Origin: Corynebacterium caspium DSM 44850
GTDB taxonomy: Bacteria > Actinomycetota > Actinomycetes > Mycobacteriales > Mycobacteriaceae
Reading direction: 5' to 3'
Assembly: GCF_030440555.1 (NCBI RefSeq)
Contig: NZ_CP047118.1
Span: forward strand, 1,488,001 to 1,552,000
DNA: 64,000 bases
In this document: one piece after another, positions 48,844-57,000 of the stretch
Layout of the letters: the number at the start of each line of letters is the position of its first letter
Numbering within the stretch: the first letter of the stretch is position 1
Notes under the pieces: generated by a model
What the model was told of the DNA's origin: nothing
Seen by the model: the letters and a program-made list of their open reading frames with translations, nothing else
The model's database searches: none
Translations under genes and position numbers: made by a program

Positions 48844-49701
48844 GTGGCTGAGAAACTAAGTAAAACCTTGTCCAAGTTATCTAAGCGTGGCCCGCACCGG
48901 GTGCTTATTGGCGAACTCGACTATGCCGGCTTAAGTGGTGTGCTATATACGCCGGATTCTGGTTCCGCCATCCCAGCTGTGGCTTTTGGCCATGACTGGA
49001 TGACTGATGTGAAGCATTATCATCACACTTTAAAGCATTTAGCTAGTTGGGGTATCGCGGTAGCAGCCCCCAATACCGAATTAGGTTTCTTAGCAGACCA
49101 CCGCAGTTTTGCCCGGGATCTAGAAAGTTCCTTGCAGATTTTAGCTGGCGTGAAACTAGGCCAAGGCAATGTGGTTGTAAGCCCAGGCAAGCTGGGGGTT
49201 ATTGGACACGGTATGGGCGCAGGCTGCGCTGTCTTAGCCGGGGCAGATAATCCCAAAGTTAAAGCACTAGCTGCCCTATATCCAGCTATTACTTCTCCTT
49301 CTGCTGATATTGCGGCAGCAACTATTAAGGTTCCTGGTTTAATCCTCGGAAGCGGTGAGGATTCTCTATTAGAAGCTGGAAACCCTGCTAGCTTGGCAAA
49401 AGCGTGGGGTGGAAAAGCTGTTTATAGAGAAATAAAGAAAGGCACCCAACAAGGATTCCCAGAAAACACGCTGTTTAAGCTGCTTTTAGGGGTAGCGAAA
49501 CCGCAAACTGCGGCTCGCGAAACTGCCCGTGGTCTACTCACTGGATTCCTCTTGTATCACTTAGATGGAAATAAGAAATACGCCAGTTTTGCAGACTCAG
49601 AGCTTGCCCTCAAAGGTATTTCTTCTTTGACTCCTGTAGAGCTTGCAGAAAAAGCCAAGGGCATTTTCGATGCCAGCACTTTGAAAGCTCTAACCGCTTA
49701 A
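48844..49701 (+). CDS. Alpha/beta-hydrolase-like protein lacking the nucleophile Ser
   Basis: 285 aa with the dienelactone-hydrolase-like fold pattern: AVAFGHDWM after the first strands, then the nucleophile elbow as GVIGHGMGAG, where the expected GHSMG serine is Gly. A Gly-Ser-Gly-Glu-Asp segment could hold the acid. No signal peptide. If the reading is right it may be non-catalytic or use a different residue. GTG 48844 fits a leaderless promoter; a GTG at 48835 is an alternative. Converges on the operon ending at 49717. Confidence 0.8.
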   Translation: MAEKLSKTLSKLSKRGPHRVLIGELDYAGLSGVLYTPDSGSAIPAVAFGHDWMTDVKHYHHTLKHLASWGIAVAAPNTELGFLADHRSFARDLESSLQILAGVKLGQGNVVVSPGKLGVIGHGMGAGCAVLAGADNPKVKALAALYPAITSPSADIAAATIKVPGLILGSGEDSLLEAGNPASLAKAWGGKAVYREIKKGTQQGFPENTLFKLLLGVAKPQTAARETARGLLTGFLLYHLDGNKKYASFADSELALKGISSLTPVELAEKAKGIFDASTLKALTA

Positions 49702-49716
49702 AGCTTGCTATTCCAG

Positions 49717-50019
49717 CTAACTTAAAATGCGCTGCATGGGACCTCTTTTAGGAGGTTTCCGGCGGCGTATTTCTGTTTTTTCTTCAGGCGCATACCCTGC
49801 GGTACCAACCGGGTGAGTTGCTGAAGTTTCTAGCACGAGGCTGTGCTGAGAAGGCGTTCTACCTAATGCTGCGCTACCTCGGTTATACGCGTTGGCAGCT
49901 GCTGGTTCTTGAATTTTCTTACTGACATCGCGTTGGGATTCAACCAGGACTTTTTCAAAATCTTTCATGCGCTGCTCTACTCGACGCTGAAAATTGGTTA
50001 TAAAATCTTCAAAATCCAT
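49717..50019 (-). CDS. Small helical protein, third gene of an unknown operon
   Basis: 100-aa protein of unknown function. Residues 1-45 are a predicted amphipathic helix (FITNFQRRVEQRMKDFEKVLVE), followed by a flexible Ala/Ser region and a basic tail (RRRKPPKRG). No signal peptide. Its ATG shares a base with the TAA of the 512-aa gene (TAATG) and has AGGAGG about 8 nt upstream. Gene order and coupling suggest all three proteins act together. Confidence 0.75.
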   Translation of the reverse strand: MDFEDFITNFQRRVEQRMKDFEKVLVESQRDVSKKIQEPAAANAYNRGSAALGRTPSQHSLVLETSATHPVGTAGYAPEEKTEIRRRKPPKRGPMQRILS

Positions 50020-51557
50020 TACCAACTACCTCCTTTTCGGGCATTGCCTGCGCTTACAGGTTCTGCATTATCTGATGTTTTTTGCTTAGTTACTACCGGT
50101 GGAACGGGTACTTCTGATGCCGCGTTAGGGGCGGTGACCGACTGCGATGTTGGTGTTGAGGTTGACGTTGAGGTTGGTGCGGCTGGCACAGGTGCCGGTT
50201 CAGGTGCTGGTTCCGGTGCTGGCGCAGGTTTAGGCGCGGGTGCGGGTTCAGGCGCAGGTGCCGGTGTCATCGTGGGTTTATCGGAAATCTCTGGAGAGAT
50301 GTCTATAGGGTTTTGGGCAGCAATATTTAGGTGGCCAAGCTTGCCAGCAGGTACTTTTGGTTCTGGTACTTGAGATAAATCTTGGCACGCTGTAGCTGGT
50401 GCTACAGGAGGACTAACTGGTGGTTCTGCGCAAGGAGTGCCCGGCAGTAAATCTGAGATCGCTGGGATGTCGGGAAGTCCGGGCAGCACTGGTGGACCAG
50501 GCATTGCTGGCATCGAAGGCAAATGTAGGGGGTTTTCCTGCAGGTGTTTAATCGCCAAACCAGCGATTCCTACCGCCCCAATGATGACAGCTCCAGTGCC
50601 TGCAGCCTGCAATATTTTATTATCCACCGGCGGTAATTCAGGAAGAACAGGAACAGGCACCTGAGGAAATATTTCACAACTGCTAGCAGCAGACTCATTT
50701 CCAGTACTAAGTACTGCCGGCGGTGCGAGCGGGTTGGAGTTAGGCACTGGCGGGCAAGGTGGTGCTGGCTCGGCAGGAATACTCGGTGCCATAGCCGCTG
50801 CTGAGGTTAGCGGGGTAGCACTAGTGCCAGGTGTCCCAGGTATAGCAGGTTCTGCTTGCAATTGGCGCTCAACTGGCACGTTATCTTGAGGAAGACACTC
50901 AATACTGTTATTTGGCGCCGGGATAGGCGCTGGCAGCTCACAAGCATCAACGCGACTAATTGCTTCTTGCGCACATTTGGATACTGCCTCTTGATGCCCA
51001 GAAATAATACCCGTTATACTTTTAGCAGCCTCATCAATAAGTTTATGGCCTTTATTTAAAAGTTCATTAAATAAATCTGGATGTTCATCGGGTGTGCAAC
51101 CATGAAGCATATTTATAATCGGAGAACATCCACTATATAGCGCTTTTAAAACAGCATCGATACTAATACTCGTGCTTTTAGCTATTTCATCTAAAGCATT
51201 ACAAAGCGATTCACCATCTTCAGCTATCTTATCTTTGGCGGAATCTGAATTATCCCATTCCATTATTTTACCTTCGATCCAGCTAGCTACCAGACCTCCG
51301 AATACCGCAGCTAGGAAGCGGAGTAATATCTTTAATAGCGGAAGAATAAAACGCATGCGACCTTGGGATTTGATGCCCGTAAAGGTCTTACGCACCGCAG
51401 CTGTATCCATGCCTGCAATTTCCCCAAATTGGCTAGCTATATTGTGTTCATTGATACTAGGACCTAAATAATATTCTTTACCAGCAGCTTTTAATTGAGA
51501 AATAACTTGCCCATAGGAATCGCTAAATTGCGCTAATTTGGCTTCTGATATTGGCAT
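50019..51557 (-). CDS. Pro-rich membrane protein with helical N-terminus, unknown
   Basis: 512 aa, no family recognised. Residues 1-65 are helical; a hydrophobic stretch at about 69-95 (RFILPLLKILLRFLAAVFGGLVASW) and a second membrane helix at about 310-335 (GTGAVIIGAVGIAGLAIKHL) are visible. Between them is a helical domain with several cysteines (GCSPIINMLHGCTPDEH, SKCAQEA, DACELP). The regions around and after the second helix are Pro/Ala/Glu/Thr-rich, with a run of PAPEP-type repeats near 440-470. It is translationally coupled at both ends. The layout suggests an envelope-spanning or secreted component; a link to the nearby type VII system is speculative. Confidence 0.75.
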   Translation of the reverse strand: MPISEAKLAQFSDSYGQVISQLKAAGKEYYLGPSINEHNIASQFGEIAGMDTAAVRKTFTGIKSQGRMRFILPLLKILLRFLAAVFGGLVASWIEGKIMEWDNSDSAKDKIAEDGESLCNALDEIAKSTSISIDAVLKALYSGCSPIINMLHGCTPDEHPDLFNELLNKGHKLIDEAAKSITGIISGHQEAVSKCAQEAISRVDACELPAPIPAPNNSIECLPQDNVPVERQLQAEPAIPGTPGTSATPLTSAAAMAPSIPAEPAPPCPPVPNSNPLAPPAVLSTGNESAASSCEIFPQVPVPVLPELPPVDNKILQAAGTGAVIIGAVGIAGLAIKHLQENPLHLPSMPAMPGPPVLPGLPDIPAISDLLPGTPCAEPPVSPPVAPATACQDLSQVPEPKVPAGKLGHLNIAAQNPIDISPEISDKPTMTPAPAPEPAPAPKPAPAPEPAPEPAPVPAAPTSTSTSTPTSQSVTAPNAASEVPVPPVVTKQKTSDNAEPVSAGNARKGGSW

Positions 51558-51913
51558 TATTTCCCCTTCTTAAAACCAGCAGCTTGCGCAGTATCGAGAT
51601 TCTCTACCATCTGTAAATCATGAGCTAGTTGCTTTAAACCGGTTTGAATACTTCTTAAACGAATTATCTCGTATTCATGTTTTCGCAAGTATCTTTGTTG
51701 TAATTCGGCGGCAAAATTTTGAAACCCTACTCCAAAACTGTTTAAGGGCAGTTCGGGTGGGTTATATAAGAGCTCTGCAATTTGTTCTTCTAATTTATCT
51801 TGTGATTTCTGAATAGCGGCTTGAAGTGCTAATCCATCAAAATCAAGTGTGTCGAATCCTTTTAGCGCATCTTGGGCAGCAGATGTGAATTCATTCCAAT
51901 TTGGCAAAGACAT
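51557..51913 (-). CDS. Small helical protein, first gene of an unknown operon
   Basis: 118-aa soluble protein with two to three predicted helices separated by a PPELPLN turn, a layout similar in size to WXG100 or chaperone proteins although WXG itself is absent. It is preceded by AGGGGGAAA and a leader hairpin (51928-51962). Its TAA overlaps the ATG of the 512-aa gene by one base. Not recognised; partner or secretion chaperone role is a guess. Confidence 0.75.
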   Translation of the reverse strand: MSLPNWNEFTSAAQDALKGFDTLDFDGLALQAAIQKSQDKLEEQIAELLYNPPELPLNSFGVGFQNFAAELQQRYLRKHEYEIIRLRSIQTGLKQLAHDLQMVENLDTAQAAGFKKGK

Positions 51914-51927
51914 AATTTCCCCCTGAG

Positions 51928-51962
51928 TTAAGTAGTTGCGGGCAGTTTCTGCCCCTACTTAA
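51928..51962 (-). promoter_or_regulatory. Leader hairpin of the unknown three-gene operon
   Basis: TTAAGTAG (51928-51935) pairs with CTACTTAA (51955-51962) and GGGCAG (51940-51945) with CTGCCC (51949-51954), with a 3-nt loop and a 4-nt bulge on one side. It lies just upstream of the ribosome-binding site and may be an operator or an RNA element. Confidence 0.5.
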
Positions 51963-52001
51963 TTAGACTGTGCAAGTCCGCGAATGGTTCCTTGCGTAGA
52001 A

Positions 52002-52112
52002 AATAAAAAATCGATCCCCCACCCCTTAGGTATTCCCGATACAGCGCGACCTTAGCTTAAGTTTTCAAACCCTGCCCCGAAAGCTTAAATTACTCCAAGA
52101 TTAAGGTCGCGC
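52002..52112 (-). terminator. Compound hairpin after glmM with downstream T run
   Basis: TAAGGTCGCGC (52102-52112) and GCGCGACCTTA (52044-52054) form a perfect 11-bp outer stem. An inner stem of about 9 bp is formed by the TTAAGC/CTTAAG region. A T-rich run (52002-52013 on the minus strand) follows. It probably ends glmM transcripts, but the size and nesting exceed a normal terminator. Confidence 0.5.
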
Positions 52113-52131
52113 CAGCAAGCAAACAAACCAC

Positions 52132-53475
52132 CTATACTGCGGCTACTACAGCGGCAAGTTTACCGGCGATACGTCGGGCTTGTTCCTGGTCAGCCGCTTC
52201 TACCATTACTCGGTACAGCTCTTCAGTTCCAGACGGACGCAACAGGACGCGGCCGGTTTTCCCAAGTTCAGCATTAGCATCGGCAATCCCAGAAATTACC
52301 TCCGGGGCGTCGTCGATAACGCGTTTATCAGCAACCGGAACATTAATTAGTACTTGCGGCAAAACTGTCATCACGCTAGCGAGTTCGGCAATGGATTTAC
52401 CAGTTTCTTTCATCCGAGACATCAAACTAAGACCTGTAAGGATTCCGTCACCAGTCGTCCCCCATTCTGGAATAATTACGTGCCCGGATTGCTCCCCGCC
52501 AAGGCTAAAACCAGAGGTGTTGAGCTCCTCTAGCACGTAGCGATCCCCTACTTGGGTTTCAACAATTTTGATGCCTTGTTCAGCCATGGCTAACTTCAAA
52601 CCAAGGTTACTCATAACCGTTGCCACCAGCGTATTTTGACGCAGATCGTTATTTTCTTTCATGCCAACTGCAAGGATCGCCATAATTTGATCGCCATCAA
52701 TAATATTGCCTTTGGCATCCACCGCCAGACAACGATCTGCATCGCCATCATGAGATAAGCCCAGGTCAGCGCCGTGTTCAAGAACGGCACGCTGGATCTC
52801 ACTCATAAAAGTTGAGCCGCAATGGTCGTTAATATTAAAAGCATTGGGGCGATTATGGATAGCAATAACCTCTGCACCAGCTGCTCTATAAGCCCGTGGG
52901 GCGATTTCACTGGCTGCCCCATTCGCACAGTCAACAACCACTTTTAAGCCTTTTAGATCGGCGCTCACAGCTTCTCTCAGGTGGGCTAAATACCGATCCT
53001 GGGCATCAGGGGCTTCCTCAATAACGCGTCCAACTCCGTGCCCAGTGGGACCCCCTTCAGAAAGCGTTTGCATAGCTGCTTCAATCTCATCTTCTACGGA
53101 ATCAGGTAATTTTCTACCGCCAGCCGAGAAAAACTTAATGCCATTATCAGGCATTGGATTATGCGAAGCTGAGATCATAACCCCCATATTTGCGCCATAA
53201 TCATCTGTCAGAAATGCGACCCCAGGGGTAGGAATAACTCCTACTCGCAATACATCTACTCCCCGCGATGCCATACCTGCAGCTAGTGCCGCTGCTAGCA
53301 TTTCTCCCGATACTCGCGGATCACGCCCCACGATAGCCGTAGGATTACGTTTAGAAGAACGGTTCTCCCGCGTAAGCACTTCTGCCGCTGCTGCCCCCAA
53401 GCGCATGGCCAAAGGAGCGGTCAAAACTTCATTAGCTTTACCACGAACACCGTCGGTTCCGAAGAGTCGAGTCAT
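52132..53475 (-). CDS. glmM: Phosphoglucosamine mutase
   Basis: 447 aa, converts glucosamine-6-phosphate to glucosamine-1-phosphate for UDP-GlcNAc and peptidoglycan. The active-site phosphoserine region is ISASHNPM (about 101-108), the metal-binding DGDADR and the C-terminal phosphate-binding RPSGTE are present. ATG 53475 is preferred over the longer frame (53499). TAGGAT ends 7 nt before it, so the transcript may be leaderless; AGG in the same spacer could also serve as ribosome-binding site. Confidence 0.97.
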   Translation of the reverse strand: MTRLFGTDGVRGKANEVLTAPLAMRLGAAAAEVLTRENRSSKRNPTAIVGRDPRVSGEMLAAALAAGMASRGVDVLRVGVIPTPGVAFLTDDYGANMGVMISASHNPMPDNGIKFFSAGGRKLPDSVEDEIEAAMQTLSEGGPTGHGVGRVIEEAPDAQDRYLAHLREAVSADLKGLKVVVDCANGAASEIAPRAYRAAGAEVIAIHNRPNAFNINDHCGSTFMSEIQRAVLEHGADLGLSHDGDADRCLAVDAKGNIIDGDQIMAILAVGMKENNDLRQNTLVATVMSNLGLKLAMAEQGIKIVETQVGDRYVLEELNTSGFSLGGEQSGHVIIPEWGTTGDGILTGLSLMSRMKETGKSIAELASVMTVLPQVLINVPVADKRVIDDAPEVISGIADANAELGKTGRVLLRPSGTEELYRVMVEAADQEQARRIAGKLAAVVAAV

Positions 53476-53482
53476 GTTGCCT

Positions 53483-53488
53483 ATCCTA
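53483..53488 (-). promoter_or_regulatory. -10 hexamer TAGGAT, possible leaderless glmM promoter
   Basis: On the minus strand TAGGAT is followed by 7 nt and then the glmM ATG. Confidence 0.45.
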
Positions 53489-53543
53489 TAGCCCTTCATG
53501 CTTCTCGACGCACTTCCCTAAGCTTTTATTGACTTTGCGCACC

Positions 53544-53584
53544 AAAAACGCCCCTTAGCTTTTCCTGTTGGAAAGCAAGGGGCG
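53544..53584 (-). terminator. Intrinsic terminator of rplM-rpsI
   Basis: CGCCCCTT...GCTTT..CC (53549-53565, two single-base bulges) pairs with GGAAAGC AAGGGGCG (53570-53584), 4-nt loop, and five T residues follow on the minus strand. Confidence 0.88.
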
Positions 53585-53616
53585 ATTTAGTACCAGTAAA
53601 TACTGGAAAGCAAATA

Positions 53617-54159
53617 TTAACGCTTGGAGTACTGCGGTGCGCGACGGGCCTTGTGTAGACCAGCCTTCTTACGCTCGACAGCACGAGAGTCACGGGTCAG
53701 GAAGCCAGCCTTCTTAAGGGCTGCGCGATCTGCCGGGTTGTATAGGTTTAGGGCACGGGAGATAGCTAGACGCAATGCGCCAGCCTGTCCGGTGGGTCCG
53801 CCACCTTTAAGATTTGCCAGGATATCGAATTGACCTTCGCGACCTAGCAGTACCAGCGGGGAAAGAACTTCCTGCTGGTGAATGCGGTTCGGGAAGTAAT
53901 CTTCGAGGCTACGTCCATTGCAGACAACCTGGCCAGTGCCAGCAGTCATGCGGACACGAACGATGGCGCGCTTACGACGACCAACGGTCTGTAGTGGGCC
54001 TTCAATACCTGCCGGGGTGGTGTCGATTTCGACCTCAACATCGGTTTCAGCTAGTAGCGCATCGCCGATGGTGTTGGTGAATTCTTCAGTAGCGGCAGCT
54101 GCAGCAGCGATGTCTGCAGCATCGGCAACGTTGTTGTCCATGTTGTTCAGATCACTCAC
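53617..54159 (-). CDS. rpsI: 30S ribosomal protein S9
   Basis: 180 aa; the conserved S9 core begins at about residue 50 ([19 protein letters not shown]) and ends in the invariant basic C-terminus RRAPQYSKR that reaches the P-site tRNA. The first ~50 residues are an acidic Ala-rich extension seen in actinobacteria. Its start overlaps the rplM stop by 4 bp. Confidence 0.98.
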   Translation of the reverse strand: MSDLNNMDNNVADAADIAAAAAATEEFTNTIGDALLAETDVEVEIDTTPAGIEGPLQTVGRRKRAIVRVRMTAGTGQVVCNGRSLEDYFPNRIHQQEVLSPLVLLGREGQFDILANLKGGGPTGQAGALRLAISRALNLYNPADRAALKKAGFLTRDSRAVERKKAGLHKARRAPQYSKR

Positions 54160-54599
54160 TGGGATACCACCTTGATCTCGTAGGTCTCCGGGTTCTGGCC
54201 CGCATGGGGATGCTCAGGACCGGCGTAGACGTGGAGCTTCTTAACAGAAGCACGCGACAGCTTATTATGCGGCATCATGCCCCGGATCGCTTCTTCTACG
54301 GTGCGCTCAGGATATTCTTCCAGGGCGCGACCAAGAGTCATGGACTTCAGGCCACCCGGATAACCAGAGTGACGGTAGCGCATTTCGCGGTCCCGCTTAT
54401 TGGAGCTAACAGCAACTTTGTCAGCATTGATAACAATTACATGATCGCCAGTATCAACATTAGGTGCGAACATTGGCTTGCCTTTGCCACGCAGCAAATT
54501 AGATGCGTGGGTTGCAAGCCGTCCGAGCACCACGTCGGTGGCATCGATGACATACCACTTACGGGTAATGTCACCGCTCTTCGGGTGGTAAGTAGACAC
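54156..54599 (-). CDS. rplM: 50S ribosomal protein L13
   Basis: 147 aa, normal length. Signatures [37 protein letters not shown] and [16 protein letters not shown] [14 protein letters not shown] are visible. AAGGAGT precedes the ATG. First gene of the rplM-rpsI operon, whose leader has a possible structured element. Confidence 0.98.
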   Translation of the reverse strand: MSTYHPKSGDITRKWYVIDATDVVLGRLATHASNLLRGKGKPMFAPNVDTGDHVIVINADKVAVSSNKRDREMRYRHSGYPGGLKSMTLGRALEEYPERTVEEAIRGMMPHNKLSRASVKKLHVYAGPEHPHAGQNPETYEIKVVSQ

Positions 54600-55077
54600 T
54601 CATTGACTCCTTGAAAGTCGGTCTTAGGGCTGCCGGCCAGCGCTGCGCGAGCCTTTCTTAACGGCGGCCGGTGGAGACCCGATAAGAAAAGTAGTGCCCT
54701 TACTAGCTAAAAACCAGAACTGCACAACACACAGGCGCACTACGATACTCGATTAAAACCCCTGTTGGCAAATATGATTTTGTAGATCAGGCAAGGTTAT
54801 ATGCAAGTTTTAAAAAAAATAGGTAGCTGGGCACCTTCTCAGTTAGTGAGAGCTATTGAGAAAGCGCCCATGGTTTTTATTTTGACCAGTTTGGTTGTGC
54901 TAGCTACTAGGTCAACTAATTCAGGCAGGCAAGCTGTGACTATTTACCGCTTACAGAAGTTTCCCGTTTCCGCCCCGAGGTTTAAGTCACATTTCTTAAT
55001 GCTATGCCTGGCCTTGCTGAGCTGTCGGCCTAGTAAATAACTTGGCAATCACTAACCGTTTCTTAAAATAACGTAAT
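54600..55077. other. Intergenic region between rplM and the esx genes
   Basis: 478 bp without a credible gene. The part next to rplM can form a GC-rich hairpin (CCGGCC at 54633-54638 with GGCCGG at 54666-54671) in the rplM leader. The remainder holds the rplM promoter and the 3' region of the esx genes; nothing else is recognised. Confidence 0.5.
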
Positions 55078-55365
55078 TTATCCCCAAGAAGCCGCTGCTG
55101 CGCGATTGATATCTGACATCTGCTCATTTCCTTGCGCTACTGTGCGCGAAATTGCCCCTAGAATTTCGTTTAGCTCAGCAGCGGAACGATCCCATTTAGC
55201 TTGGGCGGCATTATATGCCACTGCGGCATCGCCTTCCCAGGTGCTAACCATAGGATTTAGCAGCCCTTTTAGGTCTTCTAAGAGGTGGTTGATCCGCCCG
55301 GATGTGCCATTAATATCTGTGGCTGCGGCTGAAATTGCGGAGAATTGATAACGAATAGTGCTCAT
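55078..55365 (-). CDS. WXG100 family type VII secreted protein (EsxT/EsxA-like)
   Basis: 95-aa helix-turn-helix protein with WEG at residues 43-45, the WXG motif between the two helices. It has no signal peptide and forms, by family precedent, a heterodimer with the second WXG100 protein encoded 83 bp upstream. Exported by the ESX-4 apparatus encoded next to it. Confidence 0.92.
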   Translation of the reverse strand: MSTIRYQFSAISAAATDINGTSGRINHLLEDLKGLLNPMVSTWEGDAAVAYNAAQAKWDRSAAELNEILGAISRTVAQGNEQMSDINRAAAASWG

Positions 55366-55448
55366 TTAGAGCCTCCCATAAAGTTTTGGCTGTGGTATTG
55401 AATTTCGGTTTTGGATATTGCGCAGTAATTTTGCGAATTTCGTGGCAG

Positions 55449-55778
55449 CTATAGGACTAATCCTGCTGCAGCGCCATCGCCGCCTACTGCCGAAAAGGCT
55501 TGGGCGTTTTGGGCTTCGATATTGTCGAAATTTCGCGCATTGGAACGAATATTTCCTGAAATCGAATCCAAAGCTTCTTGAAGTTGCCTGGCTGAATCAT
55601 TCCATCGCACCATCAACTGATCGAAACTATTTTGTGCTTGCCCCACCCAAGAACTGCGCACGCCATCTACTACTCCGCGTAAACGATTAAGTTCTGCATT
55701 TACTTCACTGTTGGTGTCATCGACACGGCCAGCTGCAGCAATCATCACATCGGCTTCAGTTCTAAAATTTCCGGACAT
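55449..55778 (-). CDS. WXG100 family type VII secreted protein (EsxU/EsxB-like)
   Basis: 109-aa helix-turn-helix protein with WVG at residues 44-46 and a flexible Gly/Ala-rich C-terminus, where family members carry the secretion signal; a clear YxxxD/E motif is not seen. GGAGGGG lies just upstream of the ATG. Position matches mycobacterial Rv3445c. Confidence 0.92.
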   Translation of the reverse strand: MSGNFRTEADVMIAAAGRVDDTNSEVNAELNRLRGVVDGVRSSWVGQAQNSFDQLMVRWNDSARQLQEALDSISGNIRSNARNFDNIEAQNAQAFSAVGGDGAAAGLVL

Positions 55779-55866
55779 GATGCCCCTCCTAAAAAATAAT
55801 GTGGACTAATTAGAACCAACGGGATCTACTCCACTTATTCCCCCGTCTATATATATTGGACTGTTT

Positions 55867-57000
55867 TTAAGCCGAATCGGTTCCCGGCGGTTTAAAAGTC
55901 ACTGATTCCACCACGGTCCTACAGATAGCTCTTTGATTAGCTGTAGGGATGCTGCGACTATGGCATCCCACTGAAAGCTGGTAACCGTCTTTTAACCAAG
56001 TAACCCAATGATATTGCGAACCATCTCCTGGAAGCTCTCGATAAGCCACTACCTCACTGCTTATACCTGCAGGTTTACCCAAAGCCGCATCAGATTTGAG
56101 CAGTTCTAATTGGGGATCAGTTTGAATTGTGTCGCGTATGTTACTTAAGACGCGAGTGAGATTTTCCCCGGGCAATAAATCTGCGGCTAAGCGAATCCGC
56201 AAAGAATCATCTGTTCCGCTTAATATCCAAAAATCTGGTTCGCGGTGCAACTTAAAACCTGGTGGTGCTTTTAAGTACAGTCCACCATCTTGAATCTCTA
56301 TTTCCTTTGACTCAGGTACAGAGGTCGGTGGCGAATTTAAACTAGGTGTCGCAACCAGCGTTGGTGCTGATTTTGCAGCTTCAGCGGGGCTTTGGCTATC
56401 GGGAGTACTTTTTAAACTGTTCTTTTCTTGTGCAGAAACTATTAACGAATCAGGATTATTAGCACTCCCACCAGTGCTACGGCTAATGCTCCAAAAAGCT
56501 ATGGTTCCACCTATTAATGCGACAACAATAATTAGCAGATGGCCTCTTTCTGGACGCCAGCTGAGCAGTTCTTTTAGGGAAAACTGGGCCGGAGTTTTTC
56601 TTCCCTTTTGGTGTCTTAATGCACTAAATGGATCCGAACTCACCTCCGGCAAAGGCCCTGTGGCAGAGCTAGTTTCTAATACAAGATCTGCCGGATAAGC
56701 TGCAGCTCCTTTATTTACCAAGGTTCTAATTAAAATATCGGCAATATCAGGGGCGGCATCTACTACCACTTCAACTTCTGGCCAAGCAGTCGGAGAAAGC
56801 TGGCGAATTTGTTCAACCACAGCAAGCAGTGCCCAGCCTTCCACAATCCCTGATCCAGGTAGGTCATAACGATATAAGTTAGCTGGACCATCAAAGATCG
56901 TGGCATTATCTTGCACGGTTACGGTTATGGGCATAAATTCCGCACTATTTTTTGCTGGTAATGCCGTACTTTCTGGGCTGGTAGTCACAGCGGAATTCAT
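55867..57000 (-). CDS. Type VII secretion-associated protein, Rv3446c family
   Basis: 377-aa protein in the position of Rv3446c between EccC and the Esx pair. An N-terminal cytoplasmic domain (TVTVQDNATIFDGPANLYRYDL; ELVEQIRQL-like) is followed by a transmembrane helix at about 153-170 (LLIIVVALIGGTIAFWSI), a Ser/Pro-rich spacer and an external domain (LYLKAPPGFKLHREPDFWILSG to SRSIPTANQRAICRTVVESVTF). Its start overlaps the eccC stop (ATGA). Exact role in ESX-4 is unknown. Confidence 0.88.
   Translation of the reverse strand: MNSAVTTSPESTALPAKNSAEFMPITVTVQDNATIFDGPANLYRYDLPGSGIVEGWALLAVVEQIRQLSPTAWPEVEVVVDAAPDIADILIRTLVNKGAAAYPADLVLETSSATGPLPEVSSDPFSALRHQKGRKTPAQFSLKELLSWRPERGHLLIIVVALIGGTIAFWSISRSTGGSANNPDSLIVSAQEKNSLKSTPDSQSPAEAAKSAPTLVATPSLNSPPTSVPESKEIEIQDGGLYLKAPPGFKLHREPDFWILSGTDDSLRIRLAADLLPGENLTRVLSNIRDTIQTDPQLELLKSDAALGKPAGISSEVVAYRELPGDGSQYHWVTWLKDGYQLSVGCHSRSIPTANQRAICRTVVESVTFKPPGTDSA

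Noticed and set aside
50067..50373. Plus-strand Gly/Val-rich frame
   Set aside because: Shadow of the PAPEP repeats of the minus-strand 512-aa gene.
54801..55040. Plus-strand ORF of 79 codons between rplM and the esx genes
   Set aside because: No family resemblance, no supported start, and it opposes the surrounding genes; possible but unsupported.
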